Assembly: GCA_026874595.1 (NCBI GenBank)
Contig: CM049312.1
Location: 28,983,456-29,047,455, forward strand
DNA from: Sipunculus nudus
Taxonomy: Eukaryota; Annelida; Sipuncula; Golfingiida; Sipunculidae
Length of the DNA: 64,000 nucleotides
Reading direction: 5' to 3'
Shown here: positions 10,801-23,940 of the stretch, in pieces
Position numbering within the stretch: position 1 is the stretch's first letter
How the letters are laid out: every line of letters starts with the position of its first letter
Notes under the pieces: model-generated
Seen by the model: only the letters and a program-made list of their open reading frames with translations
Told to the model about the DNA's origin: nothing
Database searches by the model: none
Program-made: the position numbers and the translations under genes

Positions 10801-12510
10801 AAATAGCTGCTAATCGATTATGATCCCAAACCAAGATATACCACTCAATACAGTTTCATACATGTATAACAGCTCAGCAGTTTTTGCACAGTGCTTTAAA
10901 CAGACAAGCAAACAAATTGACCAGGAAGAAAACATAACCTCCTTGGTAGAAGTAATAAATTACATGGTAACTATACCTTTTGTTGTCAAACAGTTTTCCT
11001 GCTAAGAGACACATTGGTATGGTGTCGAGTTACAAGTTACATTTTCTTCGTTTCAAGATGAAATTTCATTTTTTGTTGTTCCTTTACCTTTTATAGCAAA
11101 CCAATGTTAGACAAAGGCATGAATAGTGGTCCCTGGCTTTTATACAAAAAGCAGCAGAACTGTGAATCTGTGATACAGTTTGCCGCTTGTTTGTACAATG
11201 GCAGCGGGTCTATATCCATCTATCATGATAATGTACAGAAAGGTACAACCATTCCCACACAAAGGAGAAGTTACGTCATGAATTTTACTTGCCTGGAACC
11301 CCATCATTTGATCAAAAAGTGTTCACACATACTTAATAATAAAGAAACTTTTAATGTCTTTTTGAAGGACCACCCTTTGAATGTGCTACCCAGTTCATTC
11401 CTTTTCATTTCTTTTTTTTTTGCACTGATTTGAACTACACAATTTGATCCAAAATGGTCAACATCTGGGTAGACTTGTAATACATGTATAACTGGGCTAG
11501 GTACAAGCCTTGCTTCTGGGAGGAGGTGTTATAGTTTCCCTAGACAGAAAAACAATGATGCTAATAGTGACTAATGGTGTGGCAGCACACAAGTTTCCCT
11601 GGTAATGGTATAAACCAACAGGAACTTGAATGTCACAATTAAATAAGGAATGATGATTGTGTCAGAGTTCTAAACCAAGCTAAACAAGAGACCCAGGGGT
11701 CTAATGTTCACTCTGTGAATTACTGTGCATGATGGCAGGTGATTAAAACAAGGGACCCATGGGTCACGGCGCTCAGCTTCAGTTTGAAATTTTTGCAAAT
11801 GCAAAATATTCTATTTTAATGTTTTTTTATATTATTTAAGCATATGAGAAACTAAGAGGAAAAAGGCCTTCCTACTTGGTTATAGTAAAGTTCTAAATAT
11901 ATGACTGCAAACTAATACTCGACAAGACTGTCATGAAGAAAAACAGTAAAAGTTTTGAGGTACTGTGATGCATATGAAAAATTTAAGATGGACAGGCCAG
12001 TGGACAGAATGGACTAATACCTTTATTTCACTTTCAAGGGAATAATGAATTTAAGTTTATATATAAGCCTATTATTTAAGCATATCCACTTTTTCCATTA
12101 AAATAGTTTTCATCTGATTAATTTTTTTTATTTACAAGTTTTATAAATTTGTATTAAAAAACACCGAAAATATAAGTTAAAATATTAGAATTCTTAGTTG
12201 TAATCATTATATATCCAGAGTGTAGCTCATATTGGGTCATATTATGCATACACATATATTTTTATTATTTTTTAAATCACAAACGCTTAAACTGAATTTA
12301 AAAGAAAATAATGCCACAACATGGCATCTACAAGATTATTCCTTGAATCACTATTAAAAAGTTTTGCACATTGGAGTTTTCAGTACATGTTTAATCTTAT
12401 TCACCGAAATAAAATAAAAGATTTAGTAAATTTGGTAAAATAAAAACATCTTTTCAAATAAAGTATACACACTGTTGGTTGAATGAGGGACAAACAATAT
12501 CATTATGCTA
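10800..12510. other. Unassigned, with a transposon-end hairpin at 11746-11790
   Basis: Open frames here (for example 11104-11433) lack splice sites or recognisable domains and I do not call them. At 11746-11790 lies AACAAGG followed by the perfect palindrome GACCCATGGGTC (11754-11765) and CGCTCAGCTTCAG, a 5' end of the same type as at 3537. A weaker version (GAGACCCAGGGGTCT) lies near 11689. Confidence 0.45.
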
Positions 12511-13940
12511 ACTAGAATACGGGTAGTCGACAAGCGACTACTTGTATCCGCCTAAATCAGAGTGGAACGGGTGAAGTGTTGCATATCAGCATGGATATCT
12601 GCAGCCAAATTGTGTATGTAGGTTGCGCTACCTACCAAAAAACCCAGAAAGCCGTCCAAGTTGTATACATATGCAAAATTTAAGGCAGATAAGTCAAACC
12701 ACTATATTGTATATGAGTGATTTTTGCCCTTGGCAGACAAACAGATGGACGCTGTGCAAAAAAGGGTTGCAGGTGGCGCCACCAGTTTAGCGTATGATAA
12801 AGAGCTTTGTGAGAACTATACACATGCAAAATTTTGGCCCAATTGGTCAAACTGTTCCCTAGATATGAGCTTGGATGTCTGCAGCGTAAACATGAATGTA
12901 GGTGGCGCCACCTGTCATAAAATCAGAAAAGCTATCCAGGATGTATACGCATGCCAAATTTCAGGTGAATTAGTCAAGTCACTGCAGAGATATGAGTGAT
13001 TTTAACCCAAGGCAGACAAACAGATGGACACTGTACAAACATGGTTGCAGGTAGTGGCACCATTTTTGGTGTATGTTATAAAGCTCTCCAAGGGCTACAT
13101 TTGTGCAAAAGAATTTTCCTGATCGGTCAAACGGTTCCCGAGATATGAGCTTGGATGTCTGCAGCGTAAACGTGAATGTAGGTGGCGCCACCTGTCATAA
13201 AATCAGATAAGCTATCCAGGATGTATACGCATGCCAAATTTCAGGTGAATTAGTCAAGTCACTGCAGAGATATGAGTGATTTTAACCCAAGGCAGACGAA
13301 CAGATGGACACTGTGCAAACATGGTTGCAGGTGGCGCCACCATTTTTGGTGTATGTTATAAAGCTCTCCGAGGGCTACATTTGTGCAAAAGAATTTTCCT
13401 GATCGGTCAAACGGTTCCCGAGATATGAGCTTGGATGTCTGCAGCGTCAACGTGAATGTAGGTGGCGCCACCTGTCATAAAATCAGAAAAGCTATCCAGG
13501 ATGTTTGCGCATGCCGAATTTCAGGTGAATTAGTCAAGTCACTGCAGAGATATGAGTGATTTTAACCCAAGGCAGACGAACAGATGGACACTGTGCAAAC
13601 ATGGTAGCAGGTGGCGCCACCATTTTTGGTGTATGTTATAAAGCTCTCCGAGGGCTACATTTGTGCCAAAAAATTTTCCTGATCGGTCAAACGGTTCCCG
13701 AGATATGTGGGTTTATGTGTGGAAACAGACGCACAAACGGACGCAGAGCGCAGAGGAAAGGTCAGAGGTCAAAACAAAATCGGGGCGCAGCAGTTCACAT
13801 GTGACCCGAACATAATCCCGGGTTTCAGAAAATTCCGCCCAGCGGTTACGGAGGAGTTCTCCGGACACCTACGCGGCGGCGGCGGCGGCGACCAGCTGAA
13901 AACATAGTATCCGCAAAACTCTGTTTTGGCGGATACAATT
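12511..13940 (+). mobile_element. Family A Helentron/HINE-like element, copy 2
   Basis: The left end is identical in plan to copy 1 (ACTAGAATACGG, hairpin GTAGTCG/CGACTAC, GTATCCGCCTAAATCAGAG). Boxes lie at 12772, 12901, 13050 (decayed to GGTAGTGGCACC), 13181, 13330, 13461 and 13610, with a strict 280-bp dimer period. A DR1 motif AGGTCAGAGGTCA lies at 13759-13771, (CGG)n at 13874-13890, and a terminal hairpin ends near CAATTA at 13940. It is not coding. Confidence 0.78.
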
Positions 13941-14339
13941 ACAATCTAAGCTATAATTTATTACTGGAATTAATAGTCAATTTCACACCTGGTGAAGTTT
14001 TACTCTTCTCAAGTAAGGAATTACTTATATCTGATGAACATCCACACTTTCATAGCAATACACCACTTTGTGGACACAACTAAATGTGCACTTTAATCAT
14101 TGGAACCCTGGTGGTAAATACAAAATCTAAAATGTAGCATTGCATAGCCAAGAATAAAATGAAATACAGAAAATTATAACATTCATCTAGTTATTGTACC
14201 ATCTTGGGGGGGGGGGGGGGTTGCAGGGCAGAGGGGAAGCCTACTAGTAGTGGCCAAGCTGAGCCAAGGCAAGCTGCCTGGGGTGGGTAACATAATGCAA
14301 GTGAAGGCTGTACTACTGGGTGGGCTAGATGTAAACGAA
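13941..14339. other. Unassigned spacer with a G15 run
   Basis: No gene is seen. A run of 15 G lies at 14206-14220. The sequence then enters the family D-related array. Confidence 0.45.
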
Positions 14340-15392
14340 ACTTGACATGGTGTATGAAAACTTGAATAAAAGCTACTCTTTTCAATCAATTCCTTTGAAA
14401 TTTCAGATTTTAAAAGATTAAATCCTTATGTATATATGCTGTGAAAATTAAATCAACAGTGCTTACAGGGAAAAAACGTGCCACTGCCAAAGTTGGACAA
14501 AATTTAAGGTATTGATTTTTTTATTTATGCTAATAACTTGAAAAATTTGCAAAATTCAGATCTAATTTTCGGTAAACAATTGAATCTTGATTAAATAAAG
14601 TTATATTCCTGAAAAAAAAGTCTCCAGCTTCAGCAATTCTCATCTTAGGTGAGTAAATTTATATATTTCTTGGTTTTTTTTAAAAAAGTGCATAATTTTT
14701 GGGCCCATAACTTAAAAAAAATATGCAATACTGACATCATTTCTGGCATGTGCATGTATAGAAAAATATGTATATTATATATAATCAAAGTCTGATCAGT
14801 GGTTTTGATATTAGGCAGTCTTAAAGTGTAACAATGGGTTTTTAATGGAAAAAGGAAGTTTTTTCATTAATGTCTCGAAGGAATTAAGTCCTAGTGACCA
14901 AATTCTTGGCATGATAGGGGATTTTGGAGACATCTAACTGTATGCCAAATTTAAGGAACTTAGAGATGAAGCTCGGGAGCTGAGCTCTAGCAAACTGCAT
15001 AACACTAGCTTGATGTAAACAATGTGACATGGTGCTTGAAAACTTGGATAATATATACAGTTTTTGATAAACTGGATTCAAATTTTTGGTGTTCACAGTT
15101 GAAATGCTAACAAAAACATGCTTTGAAAAATAAATCCACAGCAGTTACAGGAAAAAAAGGTGCCATGGTCAAAGTTGGGCAAAATTTAAGGTACCAATTT
15201 TTTATTTTTGCTAATATTTTAAAAATTTTAAAAGATTTTGATCTAATTTTGGGTATACAATTTAATTTTGATTAATAAAAGTAATATAACTGGAAAAAAG
15301 TGCTCAGCTTTAACAGGTTTTGTGTTAAGTGATCAAATTTCTTTCCTGATTATTTACAAAATGCATTATGTTTAGGCCAATAACTTTTTTAA
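14340..15392 (+). mobile_element. Family D element(s), left part, split by a family A insertion
   Basis: Two tandem units of about 680 bp: 'TGACATGGTGTATGAAAACTTG' and 'GTGCCACTGCCAAAGTTG' recur near 15020-15175 with changes. The second unit is cut at 15392 by the family A copy at 15393-17254 and resumes at 17255 with 'TACAGACCTAATTTCTGGC', exactly the continuation expected from the uninterrupted copy at 4704-5407. Confidence 0.6.
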
Positions 15393-17149
15393 ACTAGAAT
15401 ACGGGTAGTCGACAAGCGACTACTTGTATCCGCCTAAATCAGAGTGGAACGGGTGAAGTGTTGCATATTAGCATGGATGTCTGCAGCCAAATTGTGTATG
15501 TAGGTTGCGCTACCTACGAAAAAATCCAGAAAGCTCTATACACATGCAAAACTTTGGCCCAATCGGTCAAACGGTTCCCAAGATATGAGCTTGGATATCT
15601 GCTGCATAAACTAGAATGCAGGTGGCGCCACCTGTCATAAAATCAAGAGAGCTGTCGGGGATGTATAAACTTGCAAAATTTTAGGCAGATATGTCAAACC
15701 ACTGCCGAGATATGAGTGATTTTATCCCATGGCAGACAAACAGATGGGAGCTGTGCAAACATGGCTGCAGGTGGCGCCACCAGTTTTGCATATGATAGAG
15801 AGCTATGTGAGATTTATACACATGCAAAATTTTGGCCCAATCGGTCAAACGGTTCCCTAGATATGAGCTTGGATGTCTGCAGCGTAAACTTGATTGTAGG
15901 TGGCGCCACCTGTCATAAAATCAGAAAAGCTATCCAGGATGTATAAGCATGCCGAATTTCAGGTGAATTAGTCAAACCACTGCAGAGATATGAGTGATTT
16001 TAACCCAAGGCAGACGAACAGATGTACACTGTGCAAACATGGTTGCAGGTGGTGCCACCATTTTCGGTGTATGTTATAAAGCTCTCCAAGGGCTACATTT
16101 GTGCAAAAAAATTTTCCTGATCGGTCAAACGGTTCCCGAGATATGAGCTTGGATGTCTGCAGCGTAAACGTGAATGTAGGTGGCGCCACCTGTCATAAAA
16201 TCAGAAAAGCTATCCAGGATGTATACGCATGCCAAATTTCAGGTAAATTAGTCAAGTCACTGCAGAGATATGAGTGATTTTAACCCAAGGCAGACAAACA
16301 GATGGACACTGTGCAAACATGGTTGCAGGTAGCACCACCATTTTTGGTGTATGTTATAAAGCTCTCCAAGGGCTACATTTGTGCAAAAGAATTTTCCTGA
16401 TCGGTCAAACGGTTCCCAAGATATGAGCTTGGATGTCTGCAGCGTAAACGTGAATGTAGGTGGCGCCACCTGTCATAAAATCAGAAAAGCTTTCCAGGAT
16501 GTATAAGCATGCCCAATTTCAGATGAATTAGTCAAGTCACTGCAGAGATATGAGTGATTTTAACCCAAGGCAGACGAACAGATGGACACTGTGCAAACAT
16601 GGTTGCAGGTGGCGCCACCATTTTTGGTGTATGTTATAAAGCTCTCCAAGGGCTACATTTGTGCAAAAAAATTTTCCTGATCGGTCAAACGGTTCCCGAG
16701 ATATGAGCTTGGATGTCTGCAGCGTAAACGTGAATGTAGGTGGCGCCACCTGTCATAAAATCAGAAAAGCTATCCAGGATGTTTACGCATGCCCAATTTC
16801 AGGTGAATTAGTCAAGTCACTGCAGAGATATGAGTGATTTTAACCCAAGGCAGACGAACAGATGGACACTGTGCAAACATGGTTGCAGGTGGCGCCACCA
16901 TTTTTGGTGTATGTTATAAAGCTCTCCGAGGGCTACATTTGTGCAAAAAAATTTTCCTGATCGGTCAAACGGTTCCCGAGATATGTGGGTTTATGTGTGG
17001 AAACAGACGCACAAACGGACGCAGAGCGCAAAGGAAAGGTCAGAGGTCAAAACAAAATCGGGGCGCAGCAGTTCACATGTGACCCGAACATAATCCGGGT
17101 TTCGGAAAATTCCGCCCAGCGGTTACGGAGGAGTTCTCCGGACACCTAC

Positions 17150-17204
<55 letters not shown>

Positions 17205-17254
17205 CCAGCTGAAAACATAGTATCCGCAAAACTCTGTTTTGGCGGATACAATTA
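15393..17254 (+). mobile_element. Family A Helentron/HINE-like element, copy 3 (longest)
   Basis: Same ends as copies 1 and 2. Ten monomer boxes lie at about 15621, 15770, 15899, 16048, 16179, 16328, 16459, 16608, 16739 and 16888; from 15899 on the 131/149 alternation is exact. DR1 motif AGGTCAGAGGTCA at 17037-17049. A (CGG) tract of 53 nt lies at 17151-17203. The terminal hairpin is GTATCCGCAAAACTCTGTTTTGGCGGATAC. Because the flanking family D sequence is known from other copies, the insertion boundaries are defined to within a few bases (host ...TTTTTTAA / TACAATACAG...). Confidence 0.8.
17151..17203 (+). repeat. (CGG)n microsatellite, about 17.7 units
   Basis: A pure CGG tract just inside the 3' hairpin of family A copy 3. 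Sister copies carry 5 units (8345-8359), about 5.7 units (13874-13890) or none (about 23880), so the tract has expanded after insertion or in the source lineage. Confidence 0.95.
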
Positions 17255-17606
17255 TACAATACAGACCTAATTTCTGGCATGTACATAGGTACTATATAGA
17301 GGATTATTTATGGTAAATATGAGGAAAAACAGATGAGTGGTTTTGTTATTAGGCAGTCCTGAAGTGTGAAAATAGGTTTTTAATAAAAAATTGAGGTCTT
17401 TCCTCAATTTCTCAAAGATACAAAGTCGCAAAGACCCAGTTTTTGCTTGGTAGGAGATCTTGGGGACATCTAACATTATGCAGAATTTTAGATTCCTAAG
17501 TCTTACGGTTTAAAAATGTGCCACATCTACGGACGGACTGACAGACGGACGACGGACAATGGACCACGCCTATAGCCCTGATGACTTATAGTCAGCTGAG
17601 CTAAAT
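17255..17606 (+). mobile_element. Family D element, right part after the nested insertion
   Basis: Begins TACAATACAGACC and runs through 'GGCAGTCCTGAAGTGTGAAA', 'CTTGGTAGGAGATCTTGG' and GGACGGACTGACAGACGG to the 3' hairpin TAGCCCTGATGAC-TTATA-GTCAGCTGAGCTA. It is very close to 5070-5407. Confidence 0.65.
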
Positions 17607-18575
17607 AAAAAGGTGAATGTGAAAATACCATTCATTCCTTTCCAAGTAGACACTGTCCTATTGCACAAGGTAGGTGGGGTCAACTGTTGGTTTATGAAAA
17701 ACTTTCCAAGATGGATGCACATGCCAAATTTCAGACCAATACTCCTGAGATGTGAGCAATTTTCACCCAAAGCAAATGTACGAATGGACACCACAGGAAA
17801 ACGATTGCAGATGGCACCACAAGTCTTGTTTACAAGATGGAGGTGTCAAGGATCTATGTACATGCACAATTTCAACCCAATACACTGAACAGCCACTAAG
17901 AAGAACCGATGGCAAATGCAAAGATGGACACTCCGCAAAAAGTATTGTAGGTGGCACCATCTGTCAGGTTTACAAGAAAACTATTCAAGATGGATGGACA
18001 TGCCAAATTTCAGACCAATACATTGAACCAGTCCTGAGATTTGAGTAATTTTTTAAGGATGCCACAGGAAAATGATTGCAGATGGCATCATCAGTCGTGA
18101 GTGGAAGTTTGAGGAGTCCAAGATCTATGGACATGTGCAATTTCAGGCCACTACAGCAAATCACTTCTCAGTAAAAAGGCATTAAGATATTCCATGAAAA
18201 CGTGAAGGTAGGTGGCGCCAACTGTCTGGTTTATGAGAAAACTTTCTAAGATGGATAGACATGCCAAATTTCAGACCAATACCTTCAACCACTTCGGAGA
18301 TATGAGCAATTTTCATCCACAGCAAATGTACCGATGGATGCCATGGGAAAATGATTGCAGTCCAAGATCTATGAATATGCACAATTTCAGCTCAATATGT
18401 TCAACCACTCCTGAGATTTGGGCTGTTATCTAAAAGACGTCCAGGTTTGTACTCAACAGAAAGGTCAACCATCATTGTCACCTACAACTACATAGGTGAG
18501 GGAAGAAGTATGCCGCGTTTCAGAAAGATCAGTCCAAGAGACTCTGTTTGTGAGACTCTGTTTTGGCGGATTATA
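17607..18575 (+). mobile_element. Diverged relative of family A
   Basis: Monomers with 'AAGATGGATGGACATGCCAA' and boxes AGGTGGGGTCAACTG (17670), AGGTGGCACCATC (17950) and AGGTGGCGCCAACTG (18211). It ends with 'CGTTTCAGAAAGATCAGTCC' and a decayed terminal hairpin GAGACTCTGTTTTGGCGGAT near 18545-18572. The left end is lost. Frames in this stretch are chance. Confidence 0.5.
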
Positions 18576-21500
18576 ACAAATAACTTCTTAATGACATATT
18601 ATGGATAAAAGCAGAAATGACCATTACAGCCTGCTGAAAGCTAAACACAGGTAGCGCCACCTGCAGGTCGTAATCATTTAGCAGTCACATGATCATGAAG
18701 TTAAGTAGAGATGCCATCTTGAAAATGACTTGACTGAATTTAAACTCAAATTATTCCTCTTCCTCTAAGGAACTGTTGACTATGATATGAAGGCCAAAAT
18801 ATTGTTATGGAGTAGGAAAGTGCATATTTGTGACTTAACACATATTTCAAGGAATATTTCACATTTCATATTTCACAAATACAAGCTCAGTTTCAGGCAT
18901 GTCAGACTGAACAATTAATGACTTCTCATAATTGATGACACCCGACAACCAGTCATCCGGTCACACACATATAGGCTTCTCTCCCAGTTTAATCAGAGAA
19001 CAGTACACCAAACCATTAAGGTCTATTTTAAGTCTGTACAAACAGAAATAGTGTCACAGAATAACTTATGTGTTTAGTCTTTATGAGGGAATGGTAGAAC
19101 ACAATTAAAACATGTTATTTTATGAGACTCCGCATGTGTATATAAGCACTGTCCTCCAAATAGGACTTGCAGGTCAGTCTATAACTGGATGTATGTCAGG
19201 TCAGACTTGGGATTTTCCAGAATACTTTCATCCAGTAAAAACTGGCAAAACTTATTAAGTCAACTTATAACTCTGATGTAATTGTGACCTACTTTGAGTC
19301 ATCCAATAAGGTTTAGCTTTTATGACGAAATGCAGAAATATGGATATGTACCTCTCATGTGTCACGTGAAAGCTCTGTAACAAAACTATCTGTAGTGCGC
19401 ACTGAGAGAGAGACAGTCAGGGAGACTGGGCGGCTCTCTCAGAGAGAGAGACTGTCCCAGACTGCTTGCTATTGAATAAAGACTTCTGTCATCAAACTGG
19501 TCTTGGAACATTGTCTGCCAGCACATGAGACACTTTATGTGATACAGGTGGGGACATCCCCATCACCCCACCTTTGTATCAATATTAATACTTTATGACT
19601 TATCTTGGAAGAAGTGGAAAAGACCATTTCGTCCCACAGAAAGTAGGTCAACATAAGTGGCGCAACCAAATGCTTACTTTGGCATGTCCATCCCATGATC
19701 AGTAATTCTGTAAAGTTTCATGAAAGTAGCTGCTGTGGCTGTTGAGATATTTGGTAACAGACGGTGGACAGTTGACAGTGGATGGTGGACAGTGCGCCAT
19801 GGCATGAGTTCACAGAGTGAACTAAAAATTATTTGAATATATATTTTGAGAAGGCGCGGTGAAGTCATTTATTAGTGCCTTCTTCTTTAAGCATTGACCA
19901 CTAAACCTCAAAGGGTGGCAGAACCTTGCACTATGGTGTTGCAGGAAGGGTGGCCTTTTTTCACTGCACATTACTGTCACAGGAAGCCACCTTTAGCCAC
20001 AAAATGTGCAAATATGCAAGTGTATGTCATGTGCCATATTTGGGAGAATGTTTTGGTGGAAAATGTGAAAGCTTTAGGAATCAAAATTAAATTATAAATA
20101 AAAAGTCATTAAAATGATCCAAGGCCTTGATATTGCCCTTAATTCCAGGTACTTTCAAGGTTTTCAAAACCCTGGACACCCTGCCCTGTGGCAATAATGC
20201 TTTACAATTATACCATGCTAGCATTAGCAGGCCTACCAATAACTGACCTGAATGGTAGTTTTGGCCAGGGAATTGCTGCCTCAGCCAGGGATAAGCTTCT
20301 AAAGCCTGTAATTAGAAGACCAGGAAAATTACTCACTCCCAAGCTGCTGCAGTCTTGTTCTGGATCCAGAACTGCACAGTTCACAGGCTCCTGTGGTATT
20401 TAGATTTTAATCATTTACATACAAATTTAGATGTTCCAGTCCCAATGCAAGAATCTTATGAAACCTCCAATGCAATTCAAAGATTATGAAAATTTAAATT
20501 CATTGTCTCTCAAAAAGAATTAACATTCGGTACACATAAGTCTTATTTAATTCAATTTGTGATTCAAATTTTCAATATTTTGATATCATTTTATACAACA
20601 TTATATTTCTGATTTCATTTGGTAGGTGTCTGTGAGCTCATACACAAATTCATGAAGAGAGTATGCAAGCAATTTGATTTGTTTCAAATGCCTTATAAAT
20701 TCATTTTTCATGAAAAGAAGCCAGAGAGAGTACTGTATTTATGTGTGTATAAGACGACCCCGTGGATAAAACGATCCCCAATGTTGAGCCTAAAATTTTG
20801 GTTCAAATTATTTTTCAGCATCTTAAGTTGGAGCTGCCAGCTACTGAGGATCACTTTGTCAGCATATTGATCGCTTTAACACTGATGATTGAAATGGGAT
20901 TTTATAATTTTTTATTCTAAAAATGGTCAGTGGTATATTTTTTTTTATGATGCTACAAGTGAAAACAGGAAATTATATAGAAAGGTATGGAGCAGACCAA
21001 AACGGAATTAATTTAATATATCAAAGAATGAGTATTATACAACAATTAAAATTAATATCATAAGAGACATCAAAGGGTCAATTTTAGGACCCAAATTTGG
21101 GTAATAAATTATTATCAAGGAGATGGCACCCAATAAGAATTAATATGTCAAGAGAATGTGCAGTACAGGGCATTGACACCTTCCTCTTTCAAAAAGACAA
21201 ATTTATTTCAAAGAAATGTCAGTCTTCTGCATAATTTGAGGGAGCTCACCCCAAACACCCACTGCATATCAGCGTCCACATCCACAAGTGGCTTAAGTTA
21301 GACAAGTGACAGTGCACGAAACCAAGGCTTCCATGATGCTCTACTTAACCAGGCTTCCTCATTTATTATTCCATATTGATCTTAAACTATCGAAAAATTA
21401 CATTTTCCTGGCCTGTCCACAACCATATCACAGCCACCAAATTTTCCCACAAAATATATCACGTTTGCGTAAACGACGTCGGTCAGGTTTGAATTTATTC

Positions 21501-21640
21501 CGTTGTACCAGTGAGGAAGGAAAAACGTAATTAGGTAATGACACAGTAGTACTTTCGTGAAATACGTTATTTTACGACATTTAACTGTGCGCAAGTTCAA
21601 TGCTACCTTGTAGAAACCATTTTTACAATTTTGCAATTGG
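18576..21640. other. Unassigned 3-kb stretch
   Basis: No exon, RNA gene or terminal repeat that I can defend. Points seen: one lone box AGGTAGCGCCACCTGCAGGT at about 18651, and a GA-rich inverted block 19405-19455 (GAGAGAGACAGTC ... GACTGTC) followed by AATAAAG, which could be a decayed LTR edge. The small open frames have no supporting features. Confidence 0.4.
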
Positions 21641-22790
21641 TGCAATTTTGTAGGTGGTGCCACCTGTCTTGTGTATGAGAAAGCTATCCAAGATGGATGG
21701 ACATGCAAAAATGTTAGGACATTACAATGAACGACTCCTGAGATATATGTGAGTTTGCTAAAAACAGATATACAGATGGACACTAGATGAAACATTGTAG
21801 GTGGCGCTACCGGTCTTGCATACAAGATAAACCATTACATGATCTAGTCTGCACATGTATGCAAATTTTAAGGCAGGTACATCAAAAGCACTCAAGATAA
21901 ATGTGCAGATGTAGTTTACAAATATATGTGATATTGTAGGTGGTGCAACAAGTCCTGAATACATACAAGGAGGCTACACAAGATGGATGGACATGCAATA
22001 TTTCAGACAGATAAGTCAAACTATTCCTGAGACGTGAGTGATTTTCACCCCTTGAAACAGATGCACAGACAAATATATGGCAAAAACAATTGCCAGTGGG
22101 GACACAAGTCCTGTATACAAGATGAAGCAAGATGGGTGCACATCTATGGAAATTTCAGGCTGGTGCATTAAACCCCTCCTGAGATAAATGCATGAATGAA
22201 TTGTACAAATACGATTGTGGGTGGGCTACTAATCTTGAGTATGAGAAATCTACCAAATATGGATGAACATTTCAGGGCAATTACATTAACAGTACGCCAA
22301 GCACTGCTGAGAAAAGGGCATCAAGATATTCTACACAAGGCCTACAGGCCTTATGCGAACCTGTGCAATGGGATATACATCAGGTATAATGCTTCCATGA
22401 TATAATGCTGGACCATTATTTGAAAAGTACTTGATTACTTTTTAAGTCTTGTGTATGAGTAAGCCAACATGACATGGGAAGGCCAAAATTCAGCTGATAC
22501 ATCCATCCTCTCCTGAGACGTGCCATTTCCATTTTCCACCCAAAACAGATGTATGGATGAATGCTACACCAAAACAATTGTAGGTCGCATCACCAGGCTG
22601 GTGTTTTTAATTAAGATATCAAAGATCTGTGGCCATGTAAAATTTCAGGTAGATATGTCCAAGCATTCCTGAGATAAATGCTTGGTTGTATTCTACAAAT
22701 AGTATTTGTGTGGTTTCCATACAAATCCTATGCGTTTGCTTTGGGTTCACTCTCATTAGGCATGGCCATCCATCTTGGATAGCTTTCTTG
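21640..22790 (+). repeat. Diverged ~140-bp box-bearing monomers
   Basis: At least six units, with boxes near 21652 (AGGTGGTGCCACC), 21799 (AGGTGGCGCTACC), 21938 (AGGTGGTGCAACA) and weaker ones beyond. Companion blocks are 'AAGATGGATGGACATGCAA', 'TTTCAGGC' and 'CCTGAGATAAATG'. The palindrome AGGCCTACAGGCCT at 22338-22351 also occurs at 10331-10344 in an unrelated context. Confidence 0.55.
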
Positions 22791-23041
22791 TTCATATGTC
22801 AGGTTAAGCCACAGGTCTGTAATAATGTATTTGTCAAAAGCAGAAGTAGGGAATGCAGTCTACTTGTATAGCCATGCCAAAACCATACTGAGCTGCTTCT
22901 CCTCTTGTCAAAAAGACAAGAGACAGCACTGTATTATTTAGCAATACATGATGCACAAACATCAGGAGCCTCAGAGCAGGATTTGGGTCTTTGGTAAGAT
23001 GGAAAAGAGGAAAAAGCATGGAGCCTATTTATATATAATAA

Positions 23042-23940
23042 ACTAGAATACGGGTAGTCGCCATGCGACTACGTGTATCCGCTTAAATCAGAGTGGAATG
23101 GGTGCAGTAAGGCATGGATTAAGTGGCAAGGGGAAATAGAGTGAAGTGTTGCATATTAGCATGGATGTCTGCAGCCAAATTGTGTATGAAGGTTGCCCCC
23201 CCCACCACAAAATCCAGAAAGCCGTCCAAGTTGTATACATATGCAAAATTTAAGGCAGATAAATCAAACCACTACATGTATATGAGTGATTTTAGCCTGT
23301 GGCAGACAATCAGATGGACGATGAGCAAACATGGTTAGGGTGGCGCCACCATTTTTTGTGTATGTTATAAAGCTCTCCCAGGGCTACATTTGTGCAAAAA
23401 AATTTTCCTGATCGGTCAAATTGTTCCCGAGATATGAGCTTGGATGTCTGCAGCGTAAACGTGAATGTAGGTGGTGCCACCTGTCACAAAATCAGAAAAG
23501 CTATACAGGATGTATACGCATGCCAAATTTCAGGTGAATTAGTCAAGTCACTGCAGAGATGAGTGATTTTAACCCAAGGCAGACGAACAGATGGACACTG
23601 TGCAAACATGGTTGCAGGTGGCGCCACCATTTTTTGTGTATGTTATAAAGCTCTCCAAGGGCTACATTTGTGCAAAAAAATTTTCCGGATGCGTCAAACG
23701 GTTCCCGAGATATGTGGGTTTATGTGTGGAAACAGACGCACAAACCGACGCAGAGCGCAGAGGAAAGGTCAGAGGTCAAAACAAAATTGGGGTGCAGCAG
23801 TTCACATGTGACCCGAAGATAATCCCGGGTTTCGTCAAATTCCGCCCAGCGGTTACGGAGGAGTTCTCCGGACACCTACACGGTGGCATGCAGCTGAAAA
23901 CATAGTATCCGCCAAAACAGAGTTTTGGCGGATACAATTA
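23042..23940 (+). mobile_element. Family A Helentron/HINE-like element, copy 4 (short)
   Basis: The left hairpin is GTAGTCGC-CAT-GCGACTAC, one base pair longer than in other copies because both arms changed. Only three box monomers remain (23339, 23470, 23617). DR1 motif AGGTCAGAGGTCA at 23766-23778. The CGG tract is absent. The 3' hairpin is perfect: GTATCCGCCAAAAC (23905-23918), loop AGA, GTTTTGGCGGATAC (23922-23935). No coding capacity is seen. Confidence 0.8.

Noticed and set aside
11104-11433. 109-codon plus-strand frame as a gene
   Set aside because: No domain, signal peptide or splice support; composition like neighbouring AT-rich DNA, ending in a T-tract-derived Phe run.
12724-17082. 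Recurrent 60-90 aa open frames with repeated peptide motifs (VGGAT, LISREPFDRSGKFF) on both strands
   Set aside because: They are translations of the 280-bp satellite. 131, 149 and 280 are not multiples of three, so the frame is lost from unit to unit, and the same peptides occur on both strands.
19405-19555. LTR ending with AATAAAG after a GA-rich inverted block
   Set aside because: Neither TG...CA ends nor a TATA box at the right distance could be located, so only mentioned as a possibility in the region entry.
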